A DNA stretch of 9,386 nucleotides from contig QGUR01000174.1 in NCBI GenBank assembly GCA_003242205.1, forward strand, positions 1 to 9,386, given 5' to 3'. Source of the stretch: Chloroflexota bacterium. Lineage in GTDB: Bacteria; Chloroflexota; Anaerolineae; Aggregatilineales; Phototrophicaceae. Below the pieces are notes generated by a model. The model saw nothing but the letters and a program-made list of their open reading frames with translations, did no database searches and had not been told where the DNA came from. The translations under genes were made by a program, and so were the position numbers. Positions 1-8,018 of the stretch are shown piece after piece (position 1 is the stretch's first letter; the number at the start of each line of letters is the position of its first letter).

Positions 1-1304
<1,304 letters not shown>

Positions 1305-1365
1305 CAGGCGGCATTACGGGCACACTCTCTGTGGAGAAAACAATCAGAGGAAGGAAGTAAAACCG

Positions 1366-1875
1366 TCACAGCGCCTCGGCGGCGAGCAGGATTCGCGCGG
1401 CGGACGTCCGGTAGAAGCGATAGCGCCCGCCATGTTTCATCGCCAGAAACACCGGTTTTGCCACGCTAAACTCCTCGTCGTCGAGCGTGACGATGTAGTT
1501 TGCAACCCGCCCGGTGACGCGTACGGTATGGCGCAGTGTGCCGGCGCGCACCAGCACCTCGCCGCTGTCGATATCCGCGCTCAGGCGCAGCCAGTTCCGC
1601 AGCAGCACGCCGGCGATGGCCGCGTTACAGACGGTGATGGCGACGCCGATAAAAGTCAGGATCGGCGCGGCATTGCGCTGGCCGAAATAAAGCGCGAGCG
1701 CGGCGACGAAGCTGACACTCAGGATGATGCCGATGCCAATCCAGATCGACCGCCGCCGGAGCCGCCGCAGCCGGTCGATCTGGCGCGCGCTCAGCCGCCC
1801 GCCGCGATTGGTTTCGAGATCATCCAGCGTGAAGTTAAGCAGCGGCATCAGCCGCTCGGTGAGGTCTGTTGCCAT
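1366..1875 (-). CDS. Two-helix membrane protein of unknown function (169 aa)
   Basis: I do not recognise a named family. The protein begins with a polar segment of about 43 residues that contains 'DLETNRGGRLSARQ' followed by an arginine-rich stretch (residues 35-42, positive-inside signal). Two hydrophobic helices follow, about residues 44-64 and 71-92, joined by a short turn 'GQRNAAP'. The last 75 residues are soluble and beta-rich in appearance ('SGEVLVRAGTLRHTVRV', 'YIVTLDDEEFSV') and should lie on the cytoplasmic side with the N-terminus. The ATG at 1873-1875 is supported by a GAGGG Shine-Dalgarno six bases upstream and by a perfect TATAAT about 36 bases upstream. Codon use and GC content resemble the neighbours. 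It is tail-to-tail with tex and head-to-head with the MurJ-family gene. Function is unknown; a role in sensing or in membrane organisation would be a guess. Confidence 0.82.
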   Translation of the reverse strand: MATDLTERLMPLLNFTLDDLETNRGGRLSARQIDRLRRLRRRSIWIGIGIILSVSFVAALALYFGQRNAAPILTFIGVAITVCNAAIAGVLLRNWLRLSADIDSGEVLVRAGTLRHTVRVTGRVANYIVTLDDEEFSVAKPVFLAMKHGGRYRFYRTSAARILLAAEAL

Positions 1876-1911
1876 TCACTACCCTCGCTCGCAGGGAAAA
1901 ACGTCCCCGCC

Positions 1912-1917
1912 ATTATA
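1912..1917 (-). promoter_or_regulatory. Candidate -10 element for the 169-aa membrane protein gene
   Basis: Read on the minus strand this is a perfect TATAAT, 36 bases before the ATG at 1875. I see no good -35 hexamer at 16-18 bases spacing, so the call rests on the -10 element alone. Confidence 0.4.
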
Positions 1918-1974
1918 GCCGACCGCCGTCGCTGTGGGGCGGCGCAACGCACCGTGCCGCCTGCAAGTCAACTA

Positions 1975-1983
1975 TGCTATGCT
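1975..1983 (+). promoter_or_regulatory. Candidate extended -10 promoter for the MurJ-family gene
   Basis: The sequence TGCTATGCT fits the extended -10 pattern TGn followed by a -10 hexamer (TATGCT, 4 of 6 matches). It lies about 47 bases before the TTG start at 2030. No -35 element is visible. It is divergent from the minus-strand TATAAT at 1912-1917 in the same gap. Confidence 0.3.
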
Positions 1984-2014
1984 TAGCGCGTGCGCTTCCG
2001 GGCGCAACAGTCAA

Positions 2015-2020
2015 TGAGGG
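2015..2020 (+). promoter_or_regulatory. Ribosome binding site that fixes the TTG start of the MurJ-family gene
   Basis: TGAGGG lies nine bases before the TTG at 2030-2032. The TGA within it is an in-frame stop for the downstream gene, so translation cannot start further upstream. The next in-frame ATG is deep inside the protein, which leaves TTG as the best start. Confidence 0.6.
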
Positions 2021-2029
2021 CGAATCGGT

Positions 2030-3736
2030 TTGGCTCAAACGGAACTCAAAACGGCCCGCGTCGGAACGCCGGGCGAAGATGCTGCCGAACTGGCCACCGT
2101 GGCCGCGCAGGCAGAAACCAATGCCGGTGTAGCGCGCGCGACGGGCGTGCTGGCGCTGGGCAATATCGCCAGCCGCGTGCTCGGCCTTGCGCGTGAAATC
2201 GTGCTGTCCAACCTCTTTGGCGCGTCCGGCGCGGTCGGCGCGCTACGCGTGGCGACTGCCGTGCCGCTGGCGTTCTACGACCTGCTCATCGGCGGCCATG
2301 TCAACAGCGCGATCATCCCCGTGCTCAGCGAGATCGTCACGCGCGATGGCCAGAAGGCTCTTTGGCAGCTTGTTTCGGTCCTGTTCAGTCTGGTCACGGC
2401 GGCGCTGGCCGTGCTGGTGCTGGCGCTGGAAATGTTCGCCCCTCAGGTGGTACTGGTGGCCGGCGGCGCGGGCTTCGACCCGCAGACTCAGGCGCTTGCC
2501 GCCGACCTGCTGCGGCTGACCGCTCCGGCGCTGCTGTTCATGAGCCTGTTCGCCGTGCTCAGCGGCACGCTCTACGCGCTGCGGGTGTTCACGTGGCCGG
2601 CCTTCGCGGGCGCGGCTTTCAACGCCAGTATCGTGCTGGTGATGGTGCTGTTCGCCCCGCCGCCGGTGCTGTCGCCGGTTCTCAACGGCCTGTCCGTCGA
2701 GTGGAGCATGGTGCGCCCCGCGCATGGTATCACCGTGGCCGCCGCCGGCTGGCTCGTCGGTTCGCTGGTCCAGCTCGTCTTGCAGTTTCCCGGCATGAAA
2801 GACGCGCGGCTGCGTTTCACCCGGCATTGGAACCATCCGGCCATTCGACAAATTGCGAAGCTGTACGCGCCGGTCATGTTTTCGCTGGTGATGGATACGC
2901 TCATCATTCGCCCTTTCAGCTACACACTGGCCGGGCAGACGGGCGAGCGCAGCATCGGCCACATGACCTACGCGACCACGCTGATCCAGTTTCCGCACGG
3001 GCTGGTGGCGACCGCGATCAGCATCGCCATTCTGCCGACCCTCTCGCGGCAGGTGGCGGCGATTTCGACCGACGGCAACCGCCCGTTCAAGGATACGCTC
3101 GGCCTCGGCCTGCGGCTGGCGGCGACGCTGATCCTGCCGGCTACAGTTGGCCTGTTTGTGCTGGCGACGCCGATCGTGACGCTGCTGTTCGAGCATGGCA
3201 TGTTTCTGGCGCACGATACCGTGATGACCGTGCAGGCGTTGCGGCTGTATCTGATCGGCCTGCCCTTTGCCGCGCTCGATCTGCTGCTGGTGTACGCTTT
3301 TTATGCCCGCCAGGACACGCTGACGCCCGCGCTGGTCGGCCTCGTCAGCTTGCTGGTGTATATGGTCGTTGCCATTCTGCTGCTGCCGGGCATTGGCCTG
3401 TTCAGCCTCATGGTGGCCGACAGCGCCAAGCACGTCGTCCATGCGTCGCTGTCGGCGTTTCTGCTTAACCGCCGTGTCGGCGGGCTGGGCAGGCAGCGCC
3501 TGCTGCTGACGTTTGTCAAAACCGGCCTGGCCGCGCTCATCATGGGCGTGGTCGCGCATTTCGTGACCGGGGAATTGCTGCGTCTGTTCCCTTCGGCCAG
3601 TCTGGCGCACGAGTTGGCGGTTGTGCTGCTGGCCGGCGGTGTCAGCGTGGTTGTTTTCCTCGGCGCGGCGACGGTATTACGCATAGAGGAACTGGCGTGG
3701 CTGGGCGGCATGTTGCGCCAGCGCCTGTTCCGTTAG
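2030..3736 (+). CDS. murJ: MurJ/MviN-family polytopic flippase (lipid II flippase-like)
   Basis: The product has 568 residues and many hydrophobic helices, as expected for the MATE-like MOP superfamily (MurJ has 14 helices; E. coli MurJ has 511 residues). MurJ moves lipid II across the cytoplasmic membrane for peptidoglycan synthesis. The family signature is clear at residues 48-55 ('SRVLGLAR'), followed by 'GGHVNSAIIPVLSE', 'YATTLIQFPHGL' (residues 314-324) and 'AILPTLSR'. An extra polar stretch of about 31 residues rich in Ala and Glu precedes the first helix. By alignment to remembered E. coli MurJ, Arg49 and Arg55 correspond to Arg18 and Arg24, but Gly70 replaces Asp39, Thr317 replaces Arg270 and Gln320 replaces Glu273. 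The family call is secure. Lipid II as the substrate is inferred, and another polyprenyl-linked oligosaccharide is possible. The start is TTG, chosen because of the RBS and an in-frame stop just upstream. Confidence 0.92.
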   Translation: MAQTELKTARVGTPGEDAAELATVAAQAETNAGVARATGVLALGNIASRVLGLAREIVLSNLFGASGAVGALRVATAVPLAFYDLLIGGHVNSAIIPVLSEIVTRDGQKALWQLVSVLFSLVTAALAVLVLALEMFAPQVVLVAGGAGFDPQTQALAADLLRLTAPALLFMSLFAVLSGTLYALRVFTWPAFAGAAFNASIVLVMVLFAPPPVLSPVLNGLSVEWSMVRPAHGITVAAAGWLVGSLVQLVLQFPGMKDARLRFTRHWNHPAIRQIAKLYAPVMFSLVMDTLIIRPFSYTLAGQTGERSIGHMTYATTLIQFPHGLVATAISIAILPTLSRQVAAISTDGNRPFKDTLGLGLRLAATLILPATVGLFVLATPIVTLLFEHGMFLAHDTVMTVQALRLYLIGLPFAALDLLLVYAFYARQDTLTPALVGLVSLLVYMVVAILLLPGIGLFSLMVADSAKHVVHASLSAFLLNRRVGGLGRQRLLLTFVKTGLAALIMGVVAHFVTGELLRLFPSASLAHELAVVLLAGGVSVVVFLGAATVLRIEELAWLGGMLRQRLFR

Positions 3737-3866
3737 GTGGAAATGAATACGCCGTCGAGCGTATGAGAAACAGTTTAGCATTTGCGCCTCGTGCGAGAGC
3801 CTGATGTTACTATGTGTCTGGATGCATACTTGAGGCGCACTGCGGGTCCAATGCGGGCCGTCGTCG

Positions 3867-4553
3867 TTGAAACAGATGAAGAGGTCGATTTTCATTGTCA
3901 TGCTGCTTGGCCTGGCTGCGTGCCAAGCGCTCGGTGGCGCAATTTCACCAACTCCAACTTCCGCGCTACCGACTCCAAGTCCAACGCCTGAAGAATGGTC
4001 GCATGTCGAAGCCGAGGGAGTGCGGTTAAGCTTGCGCACGCCTGCCGGCTGGCAGTCGATTGCCAATGATTACGGCATTCTGCTGGCTCAGCATGCCGAC
4101 TTTTACGCTGCCGGGACATCCAACGACATGCTGGTTTACGTCTTCGTGCCGGCGATGGACAAGATGGAGATCGGCGAACTCAATCACGATGAGAATATCG
4201 CCTGGGAAGTGCTCAATCACGTCACCAAAATGCCTTCGCTGGTGGGCAATTCGAGCGTCAGTCGCACCGTGCCGGTGAAGATCGGCGATCAGGACGGCGC
4301 GTACTATCTTCTAAGCGACGCCGCGGGCAACCGTGTGCTGGTGCTGGCGGTCAAGGTTCCGGCGGCGGACAAGCTCATCATCTGCAATATCAGCACGTCG
4401 GACGAGCATGTGAGCCGGATTCGTGAAGTGCTGCCGATGGTGTTCGAGAATCTCAGCGTTAACGGCGAACCGTTGGAGCCGCTGCCGCTGGACTGGCTGC
4501 CGGAGCCGCTCGAATTTCCGGTTTACGAAACTTCCGGTATTGACGACTCCTGA
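3867..4553 (+). CDS. Secreted lipoprotein with a PsbP/Mog1-like look, function unknown
   Basis: The N-terminus is a typical lipoprotein signal peptide: a basic start (MKR), a hydrophobic core and the lipobox LAAC, with the lipidated Cys at residue 19 from the TTG start or residue 16 from the ATG at 3876. I favour the ATG at 3876, which gives the more typical signal peptide, although neither start has a strong Shine-Dalgarno. A Pro/Thr/Ser linker follows ('SPTPTSALPTPSPTP'). The mature domain of about 180 residues opens with 'VRLSLRTPAGW', a pattern often seen at the start of PsbP/Mog1-like domains; this is resemblance only. It should sit on the outer face of the cytoplasmic membrane. It lies between the MurJ-family gene and the VanW gene on the same strand with gaps of 130 and 193 bases, so it is probably transcribed separately. 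Substrate and partner are unknown. Confidence 0.82.
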   Translation: MKQMKRSIFIVMLLGLAACQALGGAISPTPTSALPTPSPTPEEWSHVEAEGVRLSLRTPAGWQSIANDYGILLAQHADFYAAGTSNDMLVYVFVPAMDKMEIGELNHDENIAWEVLNHVTKMPSLVGNSSVSRTVPVKIGDQDGAYYLLSDAAGNRVLVLAVKVPAADKLIICNISTSDEHVSRIREVLPMVFENLSVNGEPLEPLPLDWLPEPLEFPVYETSGIDDS

Positions 4554-4690
4554 GCGCGCCGGCGCTCCCGGCCAGATTCTCCGCACTTCAAAAGCGATCA
4601 TGAAACCGGCAACTGCCGGCAGCGCGATGGGCGGCTTGCCGGTGGCTGGCCTATGATTGAGGGCGTGGCGACCGCGCCGCGCCTCGACCG

Positions 4691-4699
4691 TGATAGAAT
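4691..4699 (+). promoter_or_regulatory. Candidate extended -10 promoter for the VanW-domain gene
   Basis: TGATAGAAT matches the extended -10 pattern TGnTATAAT with a single mismatch in the hexamer. It lies about 47 bases before the ATG at 4747. No matching -35 hexamer is visible, which is usual for extended -10 promoters. A GGAG at 4739-4742 serves as a Shine-Dalgarno, although the four-base spacing is short. Confidence 0.45.
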
Positions 4700-4746
4700 A
4701 AGCAGCACAGGCAATTTCATAGAGCGAACTTCGAGGCTGGAGCCAG

Positions 4747-4956
4747 ATGGCGACGATTACTTCGACAGGACAGGATTACAGGCCGGGTATAAACCCGTGG
4801 CTTATTCGCCTGCCGATCCTCGTGACTTCCGGTATATTGCTACTCGCCCTTATTCTGGCGACTCTGATCGGCCTGTTTCAGCTTCGTTTCCACGCGCGAA
4901 TCGTTCCCGGTGTGTCGGCGCTGGGCGTCAGTCTGGCGGGCATGTCGCCCGGTTAA
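4747..4956 (+). CDS. N-terminal membrane-anchor piece of the interrupted VanW gene (69 aa)
   Basis: If the TAA at 4954-4956 is real, this piece would be made alone: a polar tail of about 21 residues, one transmembrane helix (about 22-44) and 25 residues outside. It has its own promoter-like extended -10 and a GGAG Shine-Dalgarno, so it is the true start of the gene. It is unlikely to have an independent function. It should be read together with the downstream part. Confidence 0.5.
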   Translation: MATITSTGQDYRPGINPWLIRLPILVTSGILLLALILATLIGLFQLRFHARIVPGVSALGVSLAGMSPG

Positions 4957-5052
4957 GCGCGGGGCCGCCTTTATGCCCCCTTTTCCTATGACGAGGACGC
5001 GGTTTTCACCTTCAGCGATGGCCCTGATTTCTGGCAATTCACCGCCGGAGAG

Positions 5053-6597
5053 TTGGGCGTGCGCTTCGACGCGGAGCTGACCGTCGCCGAAGCGTTCGCC
5101 GCCGGGCATTCAGGCAACCTCGCCTACGATCTGGTTGATCAGGCGCTCGTCTGGCTGAACGGCTACAACGTCGCGCCGGTCGTGCAGTACGACCAGAACG
5201 TGGCCGTCGAAAAGCTGATGACGATTGCCGAGCAGATCAACCGCGCGCCGCGTGATGCCACGCTGACCATCGAAGGCACGAATGTTTCGTGGACGCCAAG
5301 CCAGACCGGCCGCACGGTCGATATTCTGGCGACGCTTGAGGGTCTGGAAAACATCATTCGTTCGCTGGACAGCGGGGCCGAAGTGCCGCTGGTGATCCGG
5401 GAAACACCGCCGCGCATCGTCGATGCCGAACGGGCGGCGCGCAAGGCGCAGATCGCGCTTTCCAGCCCGGTGACGCTGATCGCCCGTGACGAAAGCGGGC
5501 AGGCGTTGGGGCCGTGGACGGCCAGCCAGTCGCAGATCGCGCAGATCCTCAAGCCGGAACTGGTGGCCCATCCCGAAGGCGGTTACGCCTATGACATCAG
5601 CCTCGATATGAACGTTTTCAGCGGCTTCCTCGAGACGCTGGCTCCGGGCCTGCTGCGCGCGCCTCAGGATGCGCGTTTCAGCTTCAATCCTGAGCTGCGC
5701 CAGCTTCAGGTGATCCAGCCGTCCGTACCGGGGCGGGCGCTGAACATCCCCCAGACTCTGGCGCGTATGGAGGCGGCAGTCTTTCTGGAGGGCGAACGCA
5801 CCGCCGAGATGGCGTTCGACTATGAACTCCCGCGTTTCCACGACGGCGTCACGGCGGCGGAACTCGGCATTACCGAACTGGTGAGCCAGGCAACGACCTA
5901 TTACAGCGGTTCGACGCAGCCGCGCCGCGATAACATCGCTCAGGCGGCCAGCCGGTTCAACGGCATCATCATCCCGCCAGGAGAAGAATTCTCGTTCAAT
6001 GAATGGATAGGCGACATCACGCCGGAGGCCGGGTTTGTCGAAGGCAAGGTGATCGTCGGCGGGCGCACCATCGACGGTGTAGGTGGCGGCGTGTGTCAGG
6101 TAAGCACGACGGCCTTTCAGGCTGCGTTTTACGCCGGCTTCCCCATTCTTGAACGCTACGCGCACGGCTATCAGGTCAGTTACTACAACGCGGGTGAAGG
6201 CCCCGGCATGGACGCGGCCATCTACACGCCCGATCTCGATTTCCGCTTCCTGAACGACACGCCTTACCACCTGCTGATCGAAACGTCTGTTTACCCCGGT
6301 AACGACGCGATACAGTTCCGTTTTTACAGCACCAATCCCGGCCGCCGCGTGATCAAGGAAGGGCCGGTGATCGAGAACGTGCGGCCCCCCGCGCCGACGG
6401 TCTACGAGCCGAACCCGAACCTGCAACCCGGCCAGTCGCTGCAGGTGGACTGGGCTGCCGAGGGTAAGGACGTGCGCGTGACGCGCGTTATTGTCGATAA
6501 CAACGGCAACGAACTGCGCCGGGATGTGTTCGTAAGCCATTACCAGCCGTGGGGCGCGATCATTCAAGTGCATCCGAGCGCGATGCCGAACGCGTAA
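5053..6597 (+). CDS. VanW family protein, large extracytoplasmic part
   Basis: This is the long uninterrupted part after the internal stop. TTG at 5053 is only the first possible start after the stop and has no properly spaced Shine-Dalgarno, so it is probably an internal leucine codon. Two regions resembling peptidoglycan-binding repeats found in VanW proteins come first (roughly 5140-5430 and 5520-5860). The VanW domain follows: 'RRDNIAQAASRFNGIIIPPG', 'FSFNEWIGDITPEAGF', the hallmark 'GGGVCQVSTT' (6082-6111, Cys codon 6094) and 'AIYTPDLDFRFLNDTPYHLL'. The end ('GKDVRVTRVIVDNNGNEL', then 'DVFVSHYQPWGAI') resembles a G5-type surface domain. Without the upstream helix the product would have no export signal, so the separate product would probably be non-functional. 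The family call is secure; the role in the cell envelope is inferred from family and topology. Confidence 0.88.
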   Translation: MGVRFDAELTVAEAFAAGHSGNLAYDLVDQALVWLNGYNVAPVVQYDQNVAVEKLMTIAEQINRAPRDATLTIEGTNVSWTPSQTGRTVDILATLEGLENIIRSLDSGAEVPLVIRETPPRIVDAERAARKAQIALSSPVTLIARDESGQALGPWTASQSQIAQILKPELVAHPEGGYAYDISLDMNVFSGFLETLAPGLLRAPQDARFSFNPELRQLQVIQPSVPGRALNIPQTLARMEAAVFLEGERTAEMAFDYELPRFHDGVTAAELGITELVSQATTYYSGSTQPRRDNIAQAASRFNGIIIPPGEEFSFNEWIGDITPEAGFVEGKVIVGGRTIDGVGGGVCQVSTTAFQAAFYAGFPILERYAHGYQVSYYNAGEGPGMDAAIYTPDLDFRFLNDTPYHLLIETSVYPGNDAIQFRFYSTNPGRRVIKEGPVIENVRPPAPTVYEPNPNLQPGQSLQVDWAAEGKDVRVTRVIVDNNGNELRRDVFVSHYQPWGAIIQVHPSAMPNA

Positions 6598-6622
6598 ACC
6601 GGGTTACAACGCGCGAACAATA

Positions 6623-6654
6623 ATGAAGAAGCGCCCGTACGGGCGCTTCTTCAT
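6623..6654 (+). terminator. Perfect 32-base palindrome, probable terminator after the VanW gene
   Basis: The arm ATGAAGAAGCGCCCGT is followed directly by its exact reverse complement, giving a 16-base-pair perfect inverted repeat starting 26 bases after the stop codon. The core is GC-rich and the 3' arm ends in TTCTTCAT, so the U-rich segment is part of the stem. As DNA the element is symmetrical and could work in both directions. There is no long separate T-run, so termination efficiency is uncertain; a protein-binding site is the alternative. Confidence 0.65.
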
Positions 6655-6676
6655 AACCTTGGCCGCAAGAACGGCG

Positions 6677-6684
6677 TATAAAAT
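6677..6684 (+). promoter_or_regulatory. Candidate -10 region for the 114-aa membrane protein gene
   Basis: TATAAAAT contains two overlapping 5-of-6 matches to the -10 consensus, 37-44 bases before the ATG at 6721 and just after the palindromic terminator. No convincing -35 element is seen. Confidence 0.35.
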
Positions 6685-6720
6685 GGGTATTGAGAAAATT
6701 GCACCAAGGCGGGAGTAATC

Positions 6721-7065
6721 ATGGTTTCGAACTGGTCGCGGGTCATCAGCACGATCTTTGTCTGGCTCATGGGCGTCACCATCATCCACACCACCAGGCA
6801 ACCGTTCGGCGGCGGATTCGAAACCGTGATGATTGTCGCGATGGTTATCGCCGGCCTGATACTGAGCACGCGCTGGATCTGGCTCAGTGGCACGCATGTG
6901 GTGACGACGGAAAAACTCGCCGAGAAGGGCAAGCGCGGCGCTTCCGACCGCGTCAGCCGGCTGGTCGAGAGCCTCTCCGATGAGGAGCTTGCCCACTTGC
7001 GCGCCCGGCTGTCCGAGCAGGAGCGTATGGTTCCGCTGGAAGATTTGCTGCACCAGCGGCGGTAG
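6721..7065 (+). CDS. Small two-helix membrane protein of unknown function (114 aa)
   Basis: I do not recognise a named family. Two hydrophobic helices (about residues 7-23 and 33-54) are joined by a short loop 'HTTRQPFGGG'. The remaining 60 residues are charged and predicted helical ('EKLAEKGKRG', then 'LVESLSDEELAHLRARLSEQ'), ending in 'PLEDLLHQRR'. The layout suggests both termini in the cytoplasm with the C-terminal helix available for protein contacts. The ATG is supported by GGGAG at 6711-6715, five bases upstream. The gene follows the VanW gene after a probable terminator and meets the minus-strand hydrolase tail-to-tail with only six bases between the stop codons. Codon use resembles the neighbours. 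A real gene is likely from the RBS, the helices and the full-length open frame; the function is unknown. Confidence 0.8.
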   Translation: MVSNWSRVISTIFVWLMGVTIIHTTRQPFGGGFETVMIVAMVIAGLILSTRWIWLSGTHVVTTEKLAEKGKRGASDRVSRLVESLSDEELAHLRARLSEQERMVPLEDLLHQRR

Positions 7066-7071
7066 CTGGCC

Positions 7072-7890
7072 TTAACGGCTGTTCGCCATCAGGCTGAAAA
7101 TGGCCGCCCGGTGCTCCAGCGGCACGAAATGCCCGATCTGCGGCAGAACGTGGAGCGTGCAGTCTGGAATGTGCCGGGCCAGATAGTACGCCGCCTCGAT
7201 CGGGATCGTTGTGTCGGCATTTCCATGCCAGACGTGAACTTCGGCTTCGATGTCCTCTAAAACAAAGCCCCATGGACGGGTATAGCACAGCAGCCAGTCG
7301 TACACATCACCTTCGACGCCATTGCGAAACGCTTCCAGCGTGGTCGTAACGAAGAAGTCTAGCAGCGTCTCGCGCTCGGCTGCGGGTATTTCCGCCAAGG
7401 CGGAAGCGAATGCCTGAGCCGGGTTTTCGCGTACCTGCTTGAGAAATGCGCCGGTTTCGGCTTCGAGCTCGCTTGCGGTTGGCGGTTTCTTCGCTGGCCT
7501 GAGCGCGCCGAACGGCGCGGGGCCGCTGACGATAGCGCTTTTGTGCAGCCGGTGCGGGATTTTGTACGCACAGGCGGCGGCGTAAGCTCCGCCTCTCGAT
7601 ACGCCGATGATGCCAAATTTGTCCACGCCAAGCGCGTCGGCCAGTGCCTCGACATCGTCCGGCCAGTCGAGTAGGGTTCGGTTGGGCTGGAAACTGGACT
7701 GGCTGATGCCCGGACGTGCCGGAACGATCAGGCGCAGGCCATGTTGTTGTGCCAGCTCGATCTCGGCGCGCGGCAGCAGGTGCGACATACTGCCGCCATG
7801 GCAGTAGATGACCGGCGCACCGCCGGGTGATCCATAGTCTCCATAGACGAGCGTGCGCCCGTCTCTGAGTTGGATGTGCCTCGATTCCAT
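7072..7890 (-). CDS. Alpha/beta hydrolase-fold protein
   Basis: The 272-residue product is a typical single-domain alpha/beta hydrolase. Visible elements are the oxyanion-hole motif 'YCHGG' (residues 29-33), 'PARPGISQS' in the place of the usual D-R-P-G-x-G-x-S, the nucleophile elbow GVSRGG with Ser98, the acid in 'WHGNADTTIP' (Asp226) and the catalytic His in 'IGHFVP' (His254). The complete Ser-Asp-His triad suggests an active cytoplasmic hydrolase, an esterase or related enzyme. The substrate cannot be read from the sequence. The ATG at 7888-7890 is preferred over an in-frame ATG at 8022 because homology begins here ('MESRHIQLRDGRTLVYGDYG') and because the extra 44 codons would run through the terminator of the upstream gene. 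The Shine-Dalgarno is weak (GGGA about seven bases upstream). It lies downstream of the dehydratase gene but probably has its own promoter. Confidence 0.9.
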   Translation of the reverse strand: MESRHIQLRDGRTLVYGDYGSPGGAPVIYCHGGSMSHLLPRAEIELAQQHGLRLIVPARPGISQSSFQPNRTLLDWPDDVEALADALGVDKFGIIGVSRGGAYAAACAYKIPHRLHKSAIVSGPAPFGALRPAKKPPTASELEAETGAFLKQVRENPAQAFASALAEIPAAERETLLDFFVTTTLEAFRNGVEGDVYDWLLCYTRPWGFVLEDIEAEVHVWHGNADTTIPIEAAYYLARHIPDCTLHVLPQIGHFVPLEHRAAIFSLMANSR

Positions 7891-7922
7891 GAGGTATCCC
7901 GGTTCCAAAGGGCAAGGGCCTG

Positions 7923-7950
7923 ATTTTAAACCGTGCTCCGGCGCTTTCCA
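7923..7950 (-). promoter_or_regulatory. Candidate promoter for the alpha/beta hydrolase gene
   Basis: On the minus strand TGGAAA (7945-7950, 4 of 6 matches to TTGACA) and TAAAAT (7923-7928, 5 of 6 matches to TATAAT) are separated by 16 bases. It sits between the upstream gene's terminator and the ATG at 7890, giving a leader of about 25 bases. Confidence 0.35.
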
Positions 7951-7960
7951 CCGGGGCAGC

Positions 7961-7994
7961 AAAAACGGCGCGCAGCCATAGACCACGCGCCGTT
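7961..7994 (-). terminator. Intrinsic terminator of the dehydratase gene
   Basis: On the minus strand AACGGCGCG and CGCGCCGTT form a perfect 9-base-pair stem with a 13-base loop, followed directly by a T tract (TTTTT including the last stem bases). It begins about 24 bases after the stop codon of the dehydratase gene. This is a standard rho-independent terminator. Confidence 0.8.
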
Positions 7995-8018
7995 GTGCAT
8001 CGCCTCTGTCTATCGCTG

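Larger units (their letters stand above)
4747..6597 (+). pseudogene. VanW-domain membrane-anchored protein interrupted by one in-frame TAA
   Basis: One frame runs from the ATG at 4747 to the TAA at 6595-6597, broken only by TAA at 4954-4956 (codon 70 of 616). Before the stop lie a short cytoplasmic tail, one membrane helix (about residues 22-44) and 'IVPGVSALGVSLAGMSPG', the usual opening of the extracytoplasmic part of VanW proteins. After it the same frame continues with 'ARGRLYAPFSYDEDAVFTF', which is the normal continuation. No indel is needed to explain the break. A change of CAA or GAA to TAA would be enough. No start codon exists in frame between 4957 and 5052. The gene is therefore recently inactivated, read through, or affected by a base error in the assembly. 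VanW-family proteins are envelope proteins; their biochemical role is poorly defined despite the link of the name to vancomycin-resistance clusters. Confidence 0.75.

Noticed and set aside
2362..3468. Plus-strand open frame of 368 codons in another frame inside the MurJ-family gene
   Set aside because: Ala/Arg/Gly-rich out-of-frame translation of a real gene.
2243..3610. Long minus-strand open frame of 455 codons opposite the MurJ-family gene
   Set aside because: Composition is extreme (rich in Arg, Gln, His), there is no recognisable domain, and it is the mirror of a well-supported gene in GC-rich DNA.
3747..3764. Small hairpin (ATACGC / GCGTAT, six-base loop) after the MurJ-family gene
   Set aside because: Stem of only six pairs and no T-run; too weak to call a terminator.
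3782..3813. Possible promoter (TTGCGC and TACTAT) before the lipoprotein gene
   Set aside because: Spacing of 20 bases and only partial hexamer matches.
4552..4567. Hairpin GAGCGC / GCGCTC at the end of the lipoprotein gene
   Set aside because: Short stem without a T-run; such inverted repeats are common by chance in GC-rich DNA.
5110..6573. Long minus-strand open frame of 487 codons opposite the VanW gene
   Set aside because: Arg/His/Asp-rich without domains; the opposite strand carries clear VanW motifs, so this is a shadow.
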